The notes under the pieces were generated by a model that searched no databases, was not told the DNA's origin, and saw nothing but the letters and a program-made list of their open reading frames with translations. Made by a program: the position numbers and the translations under genes. From assembly GCF_900112345.1 (NCBI RefSeq), contig NZ_FOLB01000001.1, forward strand, positions 496,001 through 560,000: DNA of 64,000 nucleotides, written 5' to 3'. This document shows, one piece after another, positions 17,075 through 27,062 of this stretch. How positions within the stretch are numbered: position 1 is the stretch's first letter; each line of letters begins with the position of its first letter. The stretch is from Nocardioides terrae. Its GTDB lineage: Bacteria; Actinomycetota; Actinomycetes; Propionibacteriales; Nocardioidaceae.

Positions 17075-17138
17075 GGCCCCGAGTCTACGGAGGGGGCAGG
17101 CGTCGAGCACTGTCGGCGAGCGTCGGTAGGGTCCGGGC

Positions 17139-18371
17139 ATGGCCCTGGAGACCTCGCTGGAGTCCCCAGCCCCGGTCCGGCAGATCGCCAACGCGATCGC
17201 CGGCTGGATCGACCGCCTGGGTCCGGTCTGGGTCGAGGGTCAGGTCGCCCAGGTGAGTCGACGGCCCGGCATGCAGACCGTCTTCCTCACCCTCCGGGAC
17301 ACGGTCGCCGACATCTCCGTCTCAGTGACATGCAGCCGCACCCTCTTCGACGGGCTCAACCCGCCCCTCGTCGAGGGGGCCAGCGTCGTCGTGCACGCCA
17401 AGCCGTCGTTCTACGCCAACCGCGGCACGCTCTCGCTCTACGCCCGCGACATCCGCATGGTCGGCCTCGGCGAGCTGCTCGCCCGGCTCGAGCGCCGCCG
17501 CCAGCTGCTCGCCGCCGAGGGCCTCTTCGCCGCCGAGCTCAAGCGCCGGCTGCCGTTCCTGCCGGGTCGCATCGGCCTGGTCACCGCGCCGAGCTCGGCG
17601 GCCGAGCGCGACGTCCTCGAGAACGCGCGCCGCCGCTGGCCGGCCGTCTCCTTCGAGGTCGCCTACGCCGCCATGCAGGGCACCCGCTGCGTCCCCGAGG
17701 TGATCGAGCGGCTCGAGCGGCTCGACCACGACCCGTCGGTCGACGTCATCGTGGTCGCCCGCGGCGGCGGCTCCGTCGAGGACCTGTTGCCGTTCTCCGA
17801 CGAGGCGCTGATCCGCGCCGTCCACAAGCTCACCACGCCGGTCGTCTCGGCGATCGGCCACGAGCCCGACAGCCCGCTGCTCGACCTGGTCGCCGATGTG
17901 CGTGCCTCCACCCCGACCGACGCCGCCAAGCTGGTCGTGCCCGACGTCGCCGAGGAGCTGCGCCTCGTCGCATCGGCCCGCGAGCGGATGCGCGGCGGCC
18001 TGGTCTCATGGCTCCATCGCGAGCAGGCGGCGCTCGACGCGATGCGCTCGCGCCCCGCGCTGGCCGACCCGCGCTCCCTGGTCGACGAGAGGTCGGGTGA
18101 GGTCGCGATGCTGCGCGAGCGCGCCCGGCGTACGCTCGCGCACCTGCTGGACCGGGCGCACGACGACATCGGCCACCAGCGCGCGCGGGCGCGGGCGCTG
18201 TCGCCGCTGGAGACCCTGCGCCGGGGGTACGCCGTCCTGCAGGACGCCGACGGTCACGTGCTCACCTCCGTCGCCGGCGTCGACGCGGGCGCCGAGGTCA
18301 GCGTCCGCGTGGCCGACGGCCGCCTCCATGCCACCACGACCCGAACCGAGGAGCTGCCCGATGGCCAGTGA
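17139..18371 (+). CDS. xseA: Exodeoxyribonuclease VII large subunit
   Basis: 410 aa. The N-terminal OB-fold (residues 15-110, [25 protein letters not shown]) is followed by the catalytic domain with [84 protein letters not shown] and coiled-coil regions. It degrades single-stranded DNA as a complex with XseB, whose start codon overlaps this gene's 3' end by 11 bp. Confidence 0.95.
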   Translation: MALETSLESPAPVRQIANAIAGWIDRLGPVWVEGQVAQVSRRPGMQTVFLTLRDTVADISVSVTCSRTLFDGLNPPLVEGASVVVHAKPSFYANRGTLSLYARDIRMVGLGELLARLERRRQLLAAEGLFAAELKRRLPFLPGRIGLVTAPSSAAERDVLENARRRWPAVSFEVAYAAMQGTRCVPEVIERLERLDHDPSVDVIVVARGGGSVEDLLPFSDEALIRAVHKLTTPVVSAIGHEPDSPLLDLVADVRASTPTDAAKLVVPDVAEELRLVASARERMRGGLVSWLHREQAALDAMRSRPALADPRSLVDERSGEVAMLRERARRTLAHLLDRAHDDIGHQRARARALSPLETLRRGYAVLQDADGHVLTSVAGVDAGAEVSVRVADGRLHATTTRTEELPDGQ

Positions 18372-18570
18372 CGAGATCAAGCCTTCCTACGAGGCGGCCC
18401 GTGAGGAGCTGATCGAGGTGGTCCGCGCCCTGGAGACCGGTGGGACCACCCTCGAGGAGTCCCTGGCGCTGTGGGAGCGCGGCGAGAAGCTCGCGACGAT
18501 CTGCCAGGAGTGGCTCGACGGCGCCCGGCAGCGGCTCGACGCCGCGATGGCGACCGACGACGAGGGCTAG
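18361..18570 (+). CDS. xseB: Exodeoxyribonuclease VII small subunit
   Basis: 69 aa, standard length. Family pattern [37 protein letters not shown] is clear and predicts the two-helix hairpin that binds XseA. The ATG at 18361 lies inside the last codons of xseA, giving tight coupling and stoichiometric synthesis. Confidence 0.94.
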   Translation: MASDEIKPSYEAAREELIEVVRALETGGTTLEESLALWERGEKLATICQEWLDGARQRLDAAMATDDEG

Positions 18571-18594
18571 GCGCTCAGCCAGGCCTCCCGACCG

Positions 18595-18720
18595 TCAGCG
18601 ACCGCGGTCGAGGTAGCCGATCATCCGGTTGAGCAGGTCGGAGGCGCGCTGCAGGTCGCGCGAGGCGCCCGACGGATCCTCCTCGGGCAGGGCGAGACCG
18701 GCGGGGCGCCAACCGGGCCG
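18595..18720 (-). pseudogene. C-terminal stump of an unidentified gene
   Basis: The minus strand keeps an open, strongly GC3-biased frame of 41 codons that ends at a TGA (18597-18595) and includes LALPEEDPSGASRDLQRAS and LNRMIGYLDRGR. It has no start codon of its own and stops abruptly at about 18720, where the opposite-strand idi stump begins. It looks like the tail of a former gene whose 5' part was deleted. Family not recognised. Confidence 0.4.
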
Positions 18721-19057
18721 CCCCGGCGAGGAGATCGTCGACGCGCTGCACCGCTACGCGGACCATGAGCTCGGCACCGCCGTGCGCGACGTCGAGTGCG
18801 TGCTGCCGGGCTTCCGTTATCGCGCGGTGGATGCGAGCGGCGTGGTCGAGAACGAGCTCTGCCCGGTCTTCGTGGCGACGATCACCGCCGACCTGACCCC
18901 CCACCCTGCCGAGGTCGCCGAGCATCGGTGGGTCACCGTCGAGCAGCTGCAGACGCTCGTCGCGACCGCCCCCTGGATCGTCAGCCCGTGGCTCGTGGAG
19001 CAGCTGGACGAGCTGGAGGACCTCCGGCGCCACGACCGGTCCGCCACACTCTGCTGA
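18718..19057 (+). pseudogene. idi: 5'-truncated isopentenyl-diphosphate delta-isomerase
   Basis: About 112 codons match the C-terminal 60% of type I IDI: PGEEIVDAL (just after the CGHP motif), HELGTAVRDVECVLPGFRYRAVDASGVVENELCPVF with the two metal/catalytic glutamates, HRWVTVEQL and the end ATAPWIVSPWLVEQL. The first ~75 residues, with the catalytic cysteine and much of the Nudix box, are missing. Upstream open reading runs into unrelated sequence. It cannot be an active isomerase; IspH, encoded 1.6 kb away, makes the loss tolerable. Confidence 0.82.
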
Positions 19058-19070
19058 GCCGCCGCCCGGC

Positions 19071-20564
19071 TCAGTGACCGGCGAGCCGTCCCGTGAGCCG
19101 TTCGTGGCGGCCCGCGCTGGCGGGGTCGAGCCCGGTGATGGTGACCGCCTTGCCCTTGCGCTCGTACTTGGTCGTGATCGCGTCGAGCGCAGCGACCGTC
19201 GAGGCGTCCCAGACATGGGCGGCGGACAGGTCGATCGTGACGCGGTCGGGGTCGTCGACGTAGTCGAACTGGGTGAACAGGTCGTTGCTGGAGGCGAAGA
19301 ACAGCTCGCCTGACACGCGGTAGACCGCGGCGGACCTGCCCCGCTCGTCGACGACCAGCTCGCGGCGCGTCGCGGTGAGGTGGGCCACCCGGCGGGCGAA
19401 GAGCGTCATCGCGGTGAGAACGCCGACCACGACCCCGATGGCGAGGTTGTGGGTGGCGACGGTCACGACGACAGTGGCCAGCATGACCGCCGTCTCGCTC
19501 CTCGGCATCCGGCGCAGCGTGGCGGGCCTGACCGAGTGCCAGTCGAAGGTGCCGACCGCGACCATGACCATCACGGCGACCAGGGCCGCCATCGGGATCC
19601 GCGCGACGACGTCACCGAGCCCGACGACCAGGATGAGCAGGAAGACGCCGGCCAGGAAGGTCGAGATCCGCGTACGGGCTCCCGAGCCACGGACGTTGAT
19701 CATCGTCTGGCCGATCATGGCGCAGCCGCCCATACCGCCGAAGAACGCGGTGACGAGATTGGCAGCGCCCTGGCCCCAGGCCTCGCGGGTCTTGTCCGAG
19801 TGGGTGTCGGTGATGTCGTCGACGAGCTTGGCGGTCAGCAGCGACTCCAGCAGGCCCACCACCGCCATGGCGAGCGCGTAGGGCGCGATCGTCCGCAGCG
19901 TGTCCAGGCTGAGCGGCACGTCCGGGAGGAACAGCGACGGCAGGCTGTCGGGGAGCCTGCCCTCGTCGCCGACGTTCGGCACGCCGAGTCCGGCGACGAG
20001 CGTGAACGCCGTCAGGGCGACGATGGCGACCAGGGGCGCCGGGATGACCCGGTTGAGGCGCGGGAAGCCGACGATGACGGCGATGCCGACCGCGATCAGC
20101 GGGTAGACGGCCCACGGCACGTCGACCATGTGGTCGATCTGGGCCTCGAAGATCAAGATCGCCAACGCGTTGACGAACCCGACCATGACCGAGCGCGGGA
20201 TGAACCGCATCAGCCTCGCGACACCGGCCACGGCGAGGACGACCTGGATGAGTCCGCCCAGGAGCACCGTCGCGATCAGGTAGTCGTAGCCGTGGTCGCG
20301 CATCACCGGCGCGATGACCAGCGCGACGGCCCCGGTGGCCGCCGAGATCATCGCCGGTCGACCGCCCAGGAACGAGATCGTCACGGCCATCGTGAACGAG
20401 GCGAACAGGCCGATCCGGGGGTCGACACCGGCGATGATGGAGAACGAGATCGCCTCGGGGATGAGAGCCAGCGCGACCACGAGACCGCCCAGGACCTCGG
20501 TCCGTAGCAGCCTGGGCGAGCGCAGCGCGGCGCGGACGTCGGGGGCGGGCGCGGTCGAGCTCAC
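19071..20564 (-). CDS. SulP family anion transporter with STAS domain
   Basis: 497 aa. The N-terminal ~380 residues contain 10-12 hydrophobic helices with the SulP motifs GLVVALALIPEAISFSIIAG and FFGGMGGCAMIGQTMINVRGSG. Residues 400-497 form a short STAS domain (GELFFASSNDLFTQF, VTIDLSAAHVWDASTVAALD). The closest type is BicA/SulP bicarbonate or sulfate:Na+ transporters; substrate not assignable. A 10-bp palindrome (ACGGTACCGT, 20665-20674) lies about 100 bp upstream. Confidence 0.9.
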   Translation of the reverse strand: MSSTAPAPDVRAALRSPRLLRTEVLGGLVVALALIPEAISFSIIAGVDPRIGLFASFTMAVTISFLGGRPAMISAATGAVALVIAPVMRDHGYDYLIATVLLGGLIQVVLAVAGVARLMRFIPRSVMVGFVNALAILIFEAQIDHMVDVPWAVYPLIAVGIAVIVGFPRLNRVIPAPLVAIVALTAFTLVAGLGVPNVGDEGRLPDSLPSLFLPDVPLSLDTLRTIAPYALAMAVVGLLESLLTAKLVDDITDTHSDKTREAWGQGAANLVTAFFGGMGGCAMIGQTMINVRGSGARTRISTFLAGVFLLILVVGLGDVVARIPMAALVAVMVMVAVGTFDWHSVRPATLRRMPRSETAVMLATVVVTVATHNLAIGVVVGVLTAMTLFARRVAHLTATRRELVVDERGRSAAVYRVSGELFFASSNDLFTQFDYVDDPDRVTIDLSAAHVWDASTVAALDAITTKYERKGKAVTITGLDPASAGRHERLTGRLAGH

Positions 20565-20713
20565 GGCGGAAGGCTCCGTTCAGAGGGGGTACGTCGAGCA
20601 GAGCACGGCGTACGACGCCCGCCTGTCCTCGGCGGGCCGTGGTGGCCATCGCCGGGCGACCGCAACGGTACCGTCACGTGCGGACCGGACCGAACTCCTC
20701 GCGCCGCGGGCCG

Positions 20714-21025
20714 TCACTCCGCGGGCAGTCGGGAGTACCGGCCGGTCCGCTGGTCCCAGGCCCATGACCCGTTGAGCGGGTCGGTCTCGAGGACCGGGCG
20801 CAGCTCGGGCCAGCGGCCGAGCAGGAACCCGAGGTCCTGGAGCAGGACGTTCGTCGGGTCGTCGACCTCCCGGTCGGTCTCGTCGCCGACCAGCGCCCGC
20901 CACCCGGAGTCGCGGTCGTCGTCGGGGTGCTCGCGATAGACGTAGCCAGGGCGGAGGCCCTGCTCGTGGCTGCGGCGGCTCACGAACACCCGCTTCCGCA
21001 GGAGCGGCCAGTCCTCGTCGGTCAT
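20714..21025 (-). CDS. DUF2185 / Imm33-like protein
   Basis: 103 aa. The pattern VFVSRRSHEQGLRPGYVYREHPDDDRDSGWRALVGDETDREVDDPTN and the end DPLNGSWAWDQ match the DUF2185 (immunity protein Imm33-like) family. Members act as immunity proteins to polymorphic toxins in some contexts, but isolated housekeeping copies are common and no toxin gene lies nearby. ATG 21025 follows GGGAGGATG. Confidence 0.75.
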   Translation of the reverse strand: MTDEDWPLLRKRVFVSRRSHEQGLRPGYVYREHPDDDRDSGWRALVGDETDREVDDPTNVLLQDLGFLLGRWPELRPVLETDPLNGSWAWDQRTGRYSRLPAE

Positions 21026-21057
21026 GGGGGCATCCTCCCGCTGCGGGGTCGGCCCGG

Positions 21058-21627
21058 CTAGGCGACCGGTGCGGTCGTCAGGAGCCCGATCAGCTTCTTC
21101 AGGTCCTCGACGGGCGCCGAGCCGTAGACCAGCAGGGTGTCGTCGCCCAGCGTGGTGGCGAACGCGTGGTCGCGGGTGCCGTCGGTCCACGACGACCAGG
21201 TGCTCACGCCGTCCAGGCCGCTCGGGATCTGCACGTCCTCGCCCTGACGGGCGCCCTGCGGGAGGTCCTTGTCCAGCAGGTCGTCGAGCGGCGCGTTGGT
21301 CTGGTGGATCCCGACGAACTCGCCGTCCCCCGTCAGCATCGGCACCTGCCACACCGGCCGGTCGCCCGGGACGAACATGCTGTCGCTGTCGCGCACGATC
21401 CAGCCCTGGGGCAGCAAGCGCGGGTAGGCCACCGTCACACCCGCCTGCTGCACCTCCCGCACAGTGCCGCGGTAGTCGACGGCCACCGGCTTCACGTCGG
21501 GCTGGTCGTGGGTGAGGTTCTGGTAGGTGTAGTAGCCGACGACGGCGAGCACCAGGACGATCATCGAGCCGATCAGGCCACCGAAGGTGCGCGGGTAGCG
21601 TCTCGCTCCGGACTGCGACTCACTCAC
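21058..21627 (-). CDS. DUF4245 membrane-anchored protein
   Basis: 189 aa with one N-terminal transmembrane anchor (GLIGSMIVLVLAVVGYYTYQN, about 15-36) and an extracytoplasmic domain with VRVAYP-like, LPQGWIVRDSDS and LDGVSTWSSWTDG blocks, typical of actinobacterial DUF4245. The family sits beside glpX and xseAB in many actinobacteria, as it does here apart from inserted genes. Function unknown. Starts 30 bp from the divergent permease gene. Confidence 0.85.
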   Translation of the reverse strand: MSESQSGARRYPRTFGGLIGSMIVLVLAVVGYYTYQNLTHDQPDVKPVAVDYRGTVREVQQAGVTVAYPRLLPQGWIVRDSDSMFVPGDRPVWQVPMLTGDGEFVGIHQTNAPLDDLLDKDLPQGARQGEDVQIPSGLDGVSTWSSWTDGTRDHAFATTLGDDTLLVYGSAPVEDLKKLIGLLTTAPVA

Positions 21628-21660
21628 CGGCCCATTGTCTCAGGGCCCTATCCTGACGCC

Positions 21661-22917
21661 GTGCCGGCCCTGACCACGACCGTCGGGGACGTGAGCGGCG
21701 TCATCGCCCTGGCCGGCCTCCTCCTCGTCGCCCACCGGCACCCTCCGGCGCGGGTCGAGGCGTTGAGCGCGATCGGCGCGACCGCTCTCGTGCTCGCCTC
21801 CGGGCTGGTGCCCGTCGACGAGGCCTGGGACGACCTCCGGCCGCTGCTACCGGTCGTCGTCTTCCTCGTCACGATCCTGGTCGTGGCCGAGATGTGCGCG
21901 CGGGCCGGCGTGTTCACCGCCGCGGCACACCGGGTGCGCCGGCACAGCCGGGGCCGGCCGGCCTCGCTGTTCGCGGGCACCTTCGTCCTCGCCGCGCTCG
22001 TCACCACCGTGCTCAGCCTGGACGCGACCGTCGTGCTGGTGACGCCGGTCGCGGTCGGCGCTGCGACGGGTCTCCGCCTCTCGCCGCGGCCGGTCGCCTA
22101 CGCCTGCCTGCGGATGGCCAACTCCGCCTCCCTGCTGCTCCCGATCTCCAACCTGACCAACCTGCTGGCGATGCCGCGCCTCGACCTCACCTTCGCGGAG
22201 TTCGCGGTCCGGATGGCGCCGGCGCTCGCCGCCGTACTCGTGGTGGAGTACGTCGGCCTGCGACTGCTGTTCCGCCGTGAGCTCGCCGAGCCGGCCCACC
22301 GCCCGCCCGACGACGAGGCGCCGCGGCTCGAGCCGGTTCCGGTCGTCGTGGTGGCGCTGATGCTGCTCGGCTTCGGTGTCGGCTCGTCCTTCGGCGTCGA
22401 GCCGGCCTGGGTCTCGGCGGCCGCGGCGCTCGTGCTGGTCGCGTGGGCCCGTCACCGCCGGATCGTGTCGTGGACGAGCGTCGCGCACGCGGGGCACCCG
22501 TCCTTCGCGCTGTTCGTCCTCGCCCTCGGTGTCGTCGTCGCCGGGCTGACCCGCGGGTTCCTCGGCGACTGGCTGGCCAGGCTGCTGCCCGGCGGGTCGT
22601 CGTACGGCTCGCTGCTGCTGGTGGCGGCGATCGCGACCGTCGCCGCCGCGCTGCTCACCAACCTCGCCGCGACGCTGCTGCTCGTCCCCCTGCTGGCACC
22701 CCTCGGCACCGACGCGATCCTCGCCGCCCTCGTCGGGCTGGGCGTCGGGTCCGGCCTGACCTGGACGGGGTCACTGGCCAACCTCTTGTGGCGGCGCACG
22801 CTCGTGCGGCACGGCGACCCCGGCCCCATGCTGGGCACCGCGGTGTTCCACCGGGTGTCGATGACCTTGACGCCGGTCGCGGTCGTCGCAGCAGTCACCG
22901 CACTCGCGGTCTTCTGA
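21661..22917 (+). CDS. ArsB/NhaD/SLC13-superfamily permease
   Basis: 418 aa with 10-11 hydrophobic helices and an ion-transporter fold. The conserved half-membrane loops are LSLDATVVLVTPVAVGA...MANSASLLLPISNLTNL and, in the second half, LLTNLAATLLLVPLL...GVGSGLTWTGSLANLLW. This pattern fits arsenite/anion or Na+/H+ (NhaD) permeases. Without an ars regulator or reductase the substrate stays open. GTG start. Confidence 0.85.
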   Translation: MPALTTTVGDVSGVIALAGLLLVAHRHPPARVEALSAIGATALVLASGLVPVDEAWDDLRPLLPVVVFLVTILVVAEMCARAGVFTAAAHRVRRHSRGRPASLFAGTFVLAALVTTVLSLDATVVLVTPVAVGAATGLRLSPRPVAYACLRMANSASLLLPISNLTNLLAMPRLDLTFAEFAVRMAPALAAVLVVEYVGLRLLFRRELAEPAHRPPDDEAPRLEPVPVVVVALMLLGFGVGSSFGVEPAWVSAAAALVLVAWARHRRIVSWTSVAHAGHPSFALFVLALGVVVAGLTRGFLGDWLARLLPGGSSYGSLLLVAAIATVAAALLTNLAATLLLVPLLAPLGTDAILAALVGLGVGSGLTWTGSLANLLWRRTLVRHGDPGPMLGTAVFHRVSMTLTPVAVVAAVTALAVF

Positions 22918-22926
22918 CCACCCGTG

Positions 22927-22952
22927 GTCCGCATATGCGGACGGCGCCGTCC
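22927..22952. promoter_or_regulatory. Two overlapping palindromes before the molybdate operon
   Basis: GTCCGCATATGCGGAC (22927-22942) and GGACGGCGCCGTCC (22939-22952) are perfect palindromes that share four bases. They stand about 35 bp before the GTG of the Mop-type regulator and just after the permease stop. A -10-like CATAAT (about 22971-22976) lies 7-8 bases before that GTG, suggesting a leaderless message. The palindromes could be the regulator's own operator; the second could also end the permease transcript. Confidence 0.5.
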
Positions 22953-22983
22953 AAATGAACCGCAGGTGCGCCATAATTCTCGC

Positions 22984-23376
22984 GTGAGCTCCTACCGCAT
23001 CCCCGAGGCGGCCGAGATCCTCGGCGTCAGCGACGACACGCTGCGTCGCTGGATCGAGGCGGGCCGGCTCGACACCGGCACGGAGGGCGGCCGCACCGTC
23101 GTCCCCGGCCCGGCGCTGGCCGAGCTGGCGGTGTCGCTGGCCGACGATCCCGACCGGGTCCCGCGAGCCGGCGCCGTCAGCGCCCGCAACCGGCTGCCCG
23201 GCATCGTGACCCGCGTCGTCACGGACACCGTGATGGCGCAGGTCGAGCTGATCTGCGGCCCCTACCGCCTGGTGAGCTTGATGAGCAGCGAGGCCGCGGA
23301 GGAGCTCGGCCTCGAACCCGGCGTACGCGCCATCGCCTCCGTCAAGTCCACCAACGTCGTCGTGGAGCGCCCGTGA
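22984..23376 (+). CDS. Molybdate-responsive MerR-fold/Mop-domain regulator
   Basis: 130 aa. An N-terminal helix-turn-helix (RIPEAAEILGVSDDTLRRWIEAGRLD) is joined to a TOBE/Mop domain (residues 65-130: ARNRLPGIVTRVVTDTVMAQVELICG...VRAIASVKSTNVVVE) that binds molybdate or tungstate oxyanions. It is the first gene of the operon and overlaps modA by 4 bp, so it probably controls modABC in response to molybdate. Confidence 0.88.
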   Translation: MSSYRIPEAAEILGVSDDTLRRWIEAGRLDTGTEGGRTVVPGPALAELAVSLADDPDRVPRAGAVSARNRLPGIVTRVVTDTVMAQVELICGPYRLVSLMSSEAAEELGLEPGVRAIASVKSTNVVVERP

Positions 23377-24137
23377 AGAGGCTCGCCCTGGCCCTGTCCG
23401 CGCTCGCGCTCGTCGCGCCGCTCGCCGCCTGCGGGGGATCCGAAGACTCTGGCGGCGGTGACTCGGCCGACTCCACCACCCTGACCGTCTTCGCGGCGGC
23501 CTCGCTGACCGCGACCTTCACCGAGCTCGGCCACGAGTTCGAGGCCGACCACGACGGCACCACGGTGCGGCTCAGCTTCGGTGGCTCGTCGGACCTGGTC
23601 GAGCAGATCCGGTCCGGAGCGCCTGCCGACGTCGTCGCGTCGGCCGACACCGCCACCATGGACAAGCTCGGCGACGACGCGGTCGACCCGGAGGACTTCG
23701 CGAGCAACACCCTCGAGATCGCCGTCCCGCCGGGCAACCCGGCCCACGTCACGAGCCTCGCCGACCTGGCCGGGCCCGGGGTCAAGCTCGTCATCTGCGC
23801 GCCCGAGGTCCCGTGCGGCACCGCCACCGCCGTCGTGGCCCAGAAGGCGGGCGTGACGCTGCAACCGGTCAGCCAGGAGCAGTCGGTGACCGACGTCCTC
23901 GGCAAGGTGAGCAGCGGCGAGGCCGACGCGGGCGTCGTCTACGTCACCGACGTGAAGGCCGCCGGCGACGACGTCGAGGGCGTGACCTTCCCCGAGTCGT
24001 CGAGCGTGGTGAACACCTACCCGATCGCGACGGTGAAGGGCAGCCGGAACGCGGACGCTGCCCGGGAGTTCGTCGACTTCGTCCTCAGCGACGACGGCCA
24101 GAAGATGCTCGCCGGTGCGGGGTTCGGGAAGCCATGA
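23373..24137 (+). CDS. modA: Molybdate-binding lipoprotein
   Basis: 254 aa. Signal peptide with lipobox LVAPLAAC, then [21 protein letters not shown], the standard ModA start, with ligand serines in AAASL and [28 protein letters not shown] and [17 protein letters not shown] complete the fold. It captures molybdate outside the membrane for ModBC. GTG start within the regulator's stop region. Confidence 0.93.
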   Translation: MKRLALALSALALVAPLAACGGSEDSGGGDSADSTTLTVFAAASLTATFTELGHEFEADHDGTTVRLSFGGSSDLVEQIRSGAPADVVASADTATMDKLGDDAVDPEDFASNTLEIAVPPGNPAHVTSLADLAGPGVKLVICAPEVPCGTATAVVAQKAGVTLQPVSQEQSVTDVLGKVSSGEADAGVVYVTDVKAAGDDVEGVTFPESSSVVNTYPIATVKGSRNADAAREFVDFVLSDDGQKMLAGAGFGKP

Positions 24138-24144
24138 TCCGCCC

Positions 24145-24930
24145 GTGACCTCGAGGACCGTCGCACTGCCCCGCTGGCTCTACGTCCCAGCCGCCCTCGG
24201 CGGCGCCTTCGTGCTCCTCCCCCTCGTCGCGATGGTGACGCGGGTCGACTGGAGCGGGTTCGGCGACCTGATCACCTCCGACTCGGCACGGGACGCCCTG
24301 TGGCTCAGCCTGAGGACCGCCGCCTGCAGCACCGTGCTCTGCGTGGTCCTCGGCGTGCCGATGGCGGCGGTGCTCGCCCGTACCGACGTCCGCGGCATCG
24401 GCCTGGTCCGATCGCTCGTGCTGCTGCCGCTCGTCATCCCGCCCGTGGTCAGCGGCATCGCGCTGCTCTACACGTTCGGCCGGCGCGGTCTGCTCGGCCA
24501 CACGCTCGACGTCCTCGGGATCGAGGTCGCCTTCACGACCGCGGCGGTGGTGATGGCGCAGACGTTCGTCTCGCTGCCGTTCCTCGTCATCTCCCTGGAG
24601 GGCGCGATGCGGACTGCCGGCCAGCGCTACGAGGTGGTCGCGGCCACGCTCGGGGCCGCGCCGTCGACCGTCTTCCGGCGGGTGACGCTGCCGCTGGTCC
24701 TCCCCGGCCTGCTGAGCGGCGCGGTGCTCGCCTTCGCCCGGTCGCTGGGCGAGTTCGGCGCGACGATCACGTTCGCGGGCTCGCTGCAGGGCACCACCGC
24801 CACGCTGCCGATCCAGATCTACCTCGAGCGGGTCACCGACCCGGACGCCGCCGTCGCCCTGTCGCTGGTGCTCGTGGTGGTGGCCGTGCTGGTGATCGGG
24901 GTCGCGAGGACCGGCAGGAGCGCACCGTGA
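24145..24930 (+). CDS. modB: Molybdate ABC transporter permease
   Basis: 261 aa with five to six helices. The EAA loop reads [27 protein letters not shown], and the [15 protein letters not shown] block is characteristic of ModB/CysTW permeases. GTG 24145 is 8 bp after the modA stop; the 3' end overlaps modC by 4 bp. Confidence 0.92.
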   Translation: MTSRTVALPRWLYVPAALGGAFVLLPLVAMVTRVDWSGFGDLITSDSARDALWLSLRTAACSTVLCVVLGVPMAAVLARTDVRGIGLVRSLVLLPLVIPPVVSGIALLYTFGRRGLLGHTLDVLGIEVAFTTAAVVMAQTFVSLPFLVISLEGAMRTAGQRYEVVAATLGAAPSTVFRRVTLPLVLPGLLSGAVLAFARSLGEFGATITFAGSLQGTTATLPIQIYLERVTDPDAAVALSLVLVVVAVLVIGVARTGRSAP

Positions 24931-26021
24931 CCGGCACCCCGAGGCTCGTGTACGACGCCACGGTGGCCGCCCGTGACGTGACGCTGCGGCTCGAGGTCGC
25001 CGAGGGGGAGACCGTTGCTCTGCTGGGCCCCAACGGCGCCGGGAAGTCGACGGTGCTCGGCGTCATCGCAGGGCTCCTCGCGCCCAGCAGCGGCCGGGTC
25101 GAGCTCGACGGACGGGACCTGGCCGGCGTACCGCCCCATCGGCGGGAGGTGGCCCTGCTCGCCCAGGAGCCGCTGCTCTTCCCCCACCTGTCGGCCCTCG
25201 AGAACGTCGCCTTCGGGCCGCGCTCGCGCGGCGACGGCCGCTCCGCGGCGAGGACCGGAGCGCGCGAGTGGCTGGACCGGGTGGGCGTCGGCGACCTGGC
25301 GCGACGCCGGCCACACCAGCTCAGCGGCGGCCAGGCGCAGCGGGTCGCGGTCGCCCGTGCGCTCGCCGCCGAGCCGCGGCTGCTGCTGCTCGACGAGCCG
25401 ATGGCCGCCCTCGACGTCGACGTCGCGCCGGCGCTGCGCCACCTGCTGCGGGGCGTCCTGGCCGGACGGACCGCGATCGTGGTGACGCATGACGCTCTGG
25501 ATGCGCTGCTGCTCGCCGACCGCGTCGCCGTCGTCGAGGCCGGCCGGATCGTGGAACAGGGGCCCACGACCGACGTCCTGAGTCGCCCGCGCAGCGCCTT
25601 CGCCGCCCGGATCGCCGGGCTCAACCTGGTGTCCGGCCGCTGGGACGGGTCGGCCGTGCGGGGCGACGGGATCGCGGTCAGCGGGCTGCCGTCCGACGAT
25701 CCGCCCGCTCCGGGCGAGGACGCCGTGGCGGTCTTCTCCCCCACCGCCGTCTCGGTCTTCCGCGACCCGCCGGGCGGCAGCCCCCGCAACGCGCTGGCGG
25801 CGACGGTGACCGAGCTGGAGCCGCTCGGCGACCGGTTCCGGGTGCGGGCCACGGCGGGAGCGATCCCACTCCAGGCGGAGGTGACGGCCGCCGCCGTGGC
25901 CGAGCTGGCACTGGTGCCGGGCGACCCGGTGAATTTGATCGTGAAAGCGACGGAGGTCTCGGTCCACGGCGCTCTGCGGGCCTCTTCGGGGGCCCTTCCG
26001 GCCGATACAGTCGGGCCATGA
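24927..26021 (+). CDS. modC: Molybdate ABC transporter ATP-binding protein
   Basis: 364 aa. ABC domain with Walker [10 protein letters not shown], signature LSGGQAQR, Walker [13 protein letters not shown] and H-loop VTHD. A C-terminal TOBE region follows (residues 270-345: [21 protein letters not shown]...[19 protein letters not shown]). Energises molybdate uptake with ModAB. Its stop overlaps the ATG of glpX (ATGA). Confidence 0.92.
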   Translation: MTGTPRLVYDATVAARDVTLRLEVAEGETVALLGPNGAGKSTVLGVIAGLLAPSSGRVELDGRDLAGVPPHRREVALLAQEPLLFPHLSALENVAFGPRSRGDGRSAARTGAREWLDRVGVGDLARRRPHQLSGGQAQRVAVARALAAEPRLLLLDEPMAALDVDVAPALRHLLRGVLAGRTAIVVTHDALDALLLADRVAVVEAGRIVEQGPTTDVLSRPRSAFAARIAGLNLVSGRWDGSAVRGDGIAVSGLPSDDPPAPGEDAVAVFSPTAVSVFRDPPGGSPRNALAATVTELEPLGDRFRVRATAGAIPLQAEVTAAAVAELALVPGDPVNLIVKATEVSVHGALRASSGALPADTVGP

Positions 26022-27058
26022 GCGAGCGCAGCGACAACCCCCTGCCGGACCCTCTCGACGTCGCCCCGCAGGCGCCCGACCGCAACCTCGCGCTGGAGCT
26101 CGTGCGCGTGACCGAGGCAGCGGCGATGGCGGCAGCGCGCTGGGTCGGCCGCGGCGACAAGAACGGCGCGGACGGTGTCGCCGTCAACGCGATGCGCGTG
26201 ATGATCTCCACCGTCGCCATGAACGGCACCGTCGTCATCGGCGAGGGCGAGAAGGACAACGCCCCGATGCTCTACAACGGCGAGCGGGTCGGCGACGGGA
26301 CCGGCCCGGACGTCGACGTCGCCGTGGATCCGATCGACGGCACGACGCTGACCGCGAAGGGCATGAACAACGCGATCGCGGTGCTGGCCGTCGCCCCCCG
26401 CGGCTCGATGTACGACCCGTCGGCGGTGTTCTACATGGAGAAGCTCGTCACCGGCCCGGAGGCCGCCGACGTGGTCGACATCCGGCTCCCCGTGGCCGAG
26501 AACATCCACCAGGTCGCCAAGGCGAAGGGCGCCACGCCCAGCGACGTGACGGTCGTGCTGCTCGATCGGCCCCGCCACGCCCAGCTCGCCGAGGAGATCC
26601 GTGGGACCGGCGCCCGGATCAAGTTCATCACGGACGGCGACGTGGCCGGCGCCATCGCCGCCGCGCGCGAGGGCAGCGGCGTCGACCTGCTGCTCGGCAT
26701 CGGCGGCACCCCCGAGGGCATCATCGCCGCCTGCGCGATGAAGGCGCTGGGCGGCACCATCCAGGGCCGGCTGTGGCCCAAGGACGACGACGAGCGGCAG
26801 AAGGCCCTCGACGCCGGGCACAACCTCGACCCCGACTTCGTGCTCACCACCAACGACCTGGTGACCGGCGACGACTGCTTCTTCGTCGCGACCGGCATCA
26901 CCGACGGCGACCTGATGAAGGGCGTGCACTACCGCGCTGGCGGTTGCACCACCGACTCGCTGGTGATGCGCTCGCGCAGCGGCACGATCCGCAAGATCGT
27001 CAGCGACCACCAGCTCTCCAAGCTCAAGGCCTACTCCGCCATCGACTTCGAGAGCTGA
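26018..27058 (+). CDS. glpX: Class II fructose-1,6-bisphosphatase
   Basis: 346 aa. The metal-binding and substrate motifs are plain: [49 protein letters not shown] and [20 protein letters not shown]. It hydrolyses fructose-1,6-bisphosphate in gluconeogenesis and is the main FBPase of actinobacteria. Unusually, its start codon overlaps the modC stop, so it is coupled to the molybdate operon. Confidence 0.95.
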   Translation: MSERSDNPLPDPLDVAPQAPDRNLALELVRVTEAAAMAAARWVGRGDKNGADGVAVNAMRVMISTVAMNGTVVIGEGEKDNAPMLYNGERVGDGTGPDVDVAVDPIDGTTLTAKGMNNAIAVLAVAPRGSMYDPSAVFYMEKLVTGPEAADVVDIRLPVAENIHQVAKAKGATPSDVTVVLLDRPRHAQLAEEIRGTGARIKFITDGDVAGAIAAAREGSGVDLLLGIGGTPEGIIAACAMKALGGTIQGRLWPKDDDERQKALDAGHNLDPDFVLTTNDLVTGDDCFFVATGITDGDLMKGVHYRAGGCTTDSLVMRSRSGTIRKIVSDHQLSKLKAYSAIDFES

Positions 27059-27062
27059 CACG

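Noticed and set aside
18629..19057. Intact isopentenyl-diphosphate isomerase
   Set aside because: The N-terminal ~75 residues and catalytic cysteine are missing; upstream codons of the open frame are unrelated.
20714..21025. Toxin-immunity module around the Imm33-like gene
   Set aside because: No polymorphic toxin or secretion gene nearby; neighbours are housekeeping genes.
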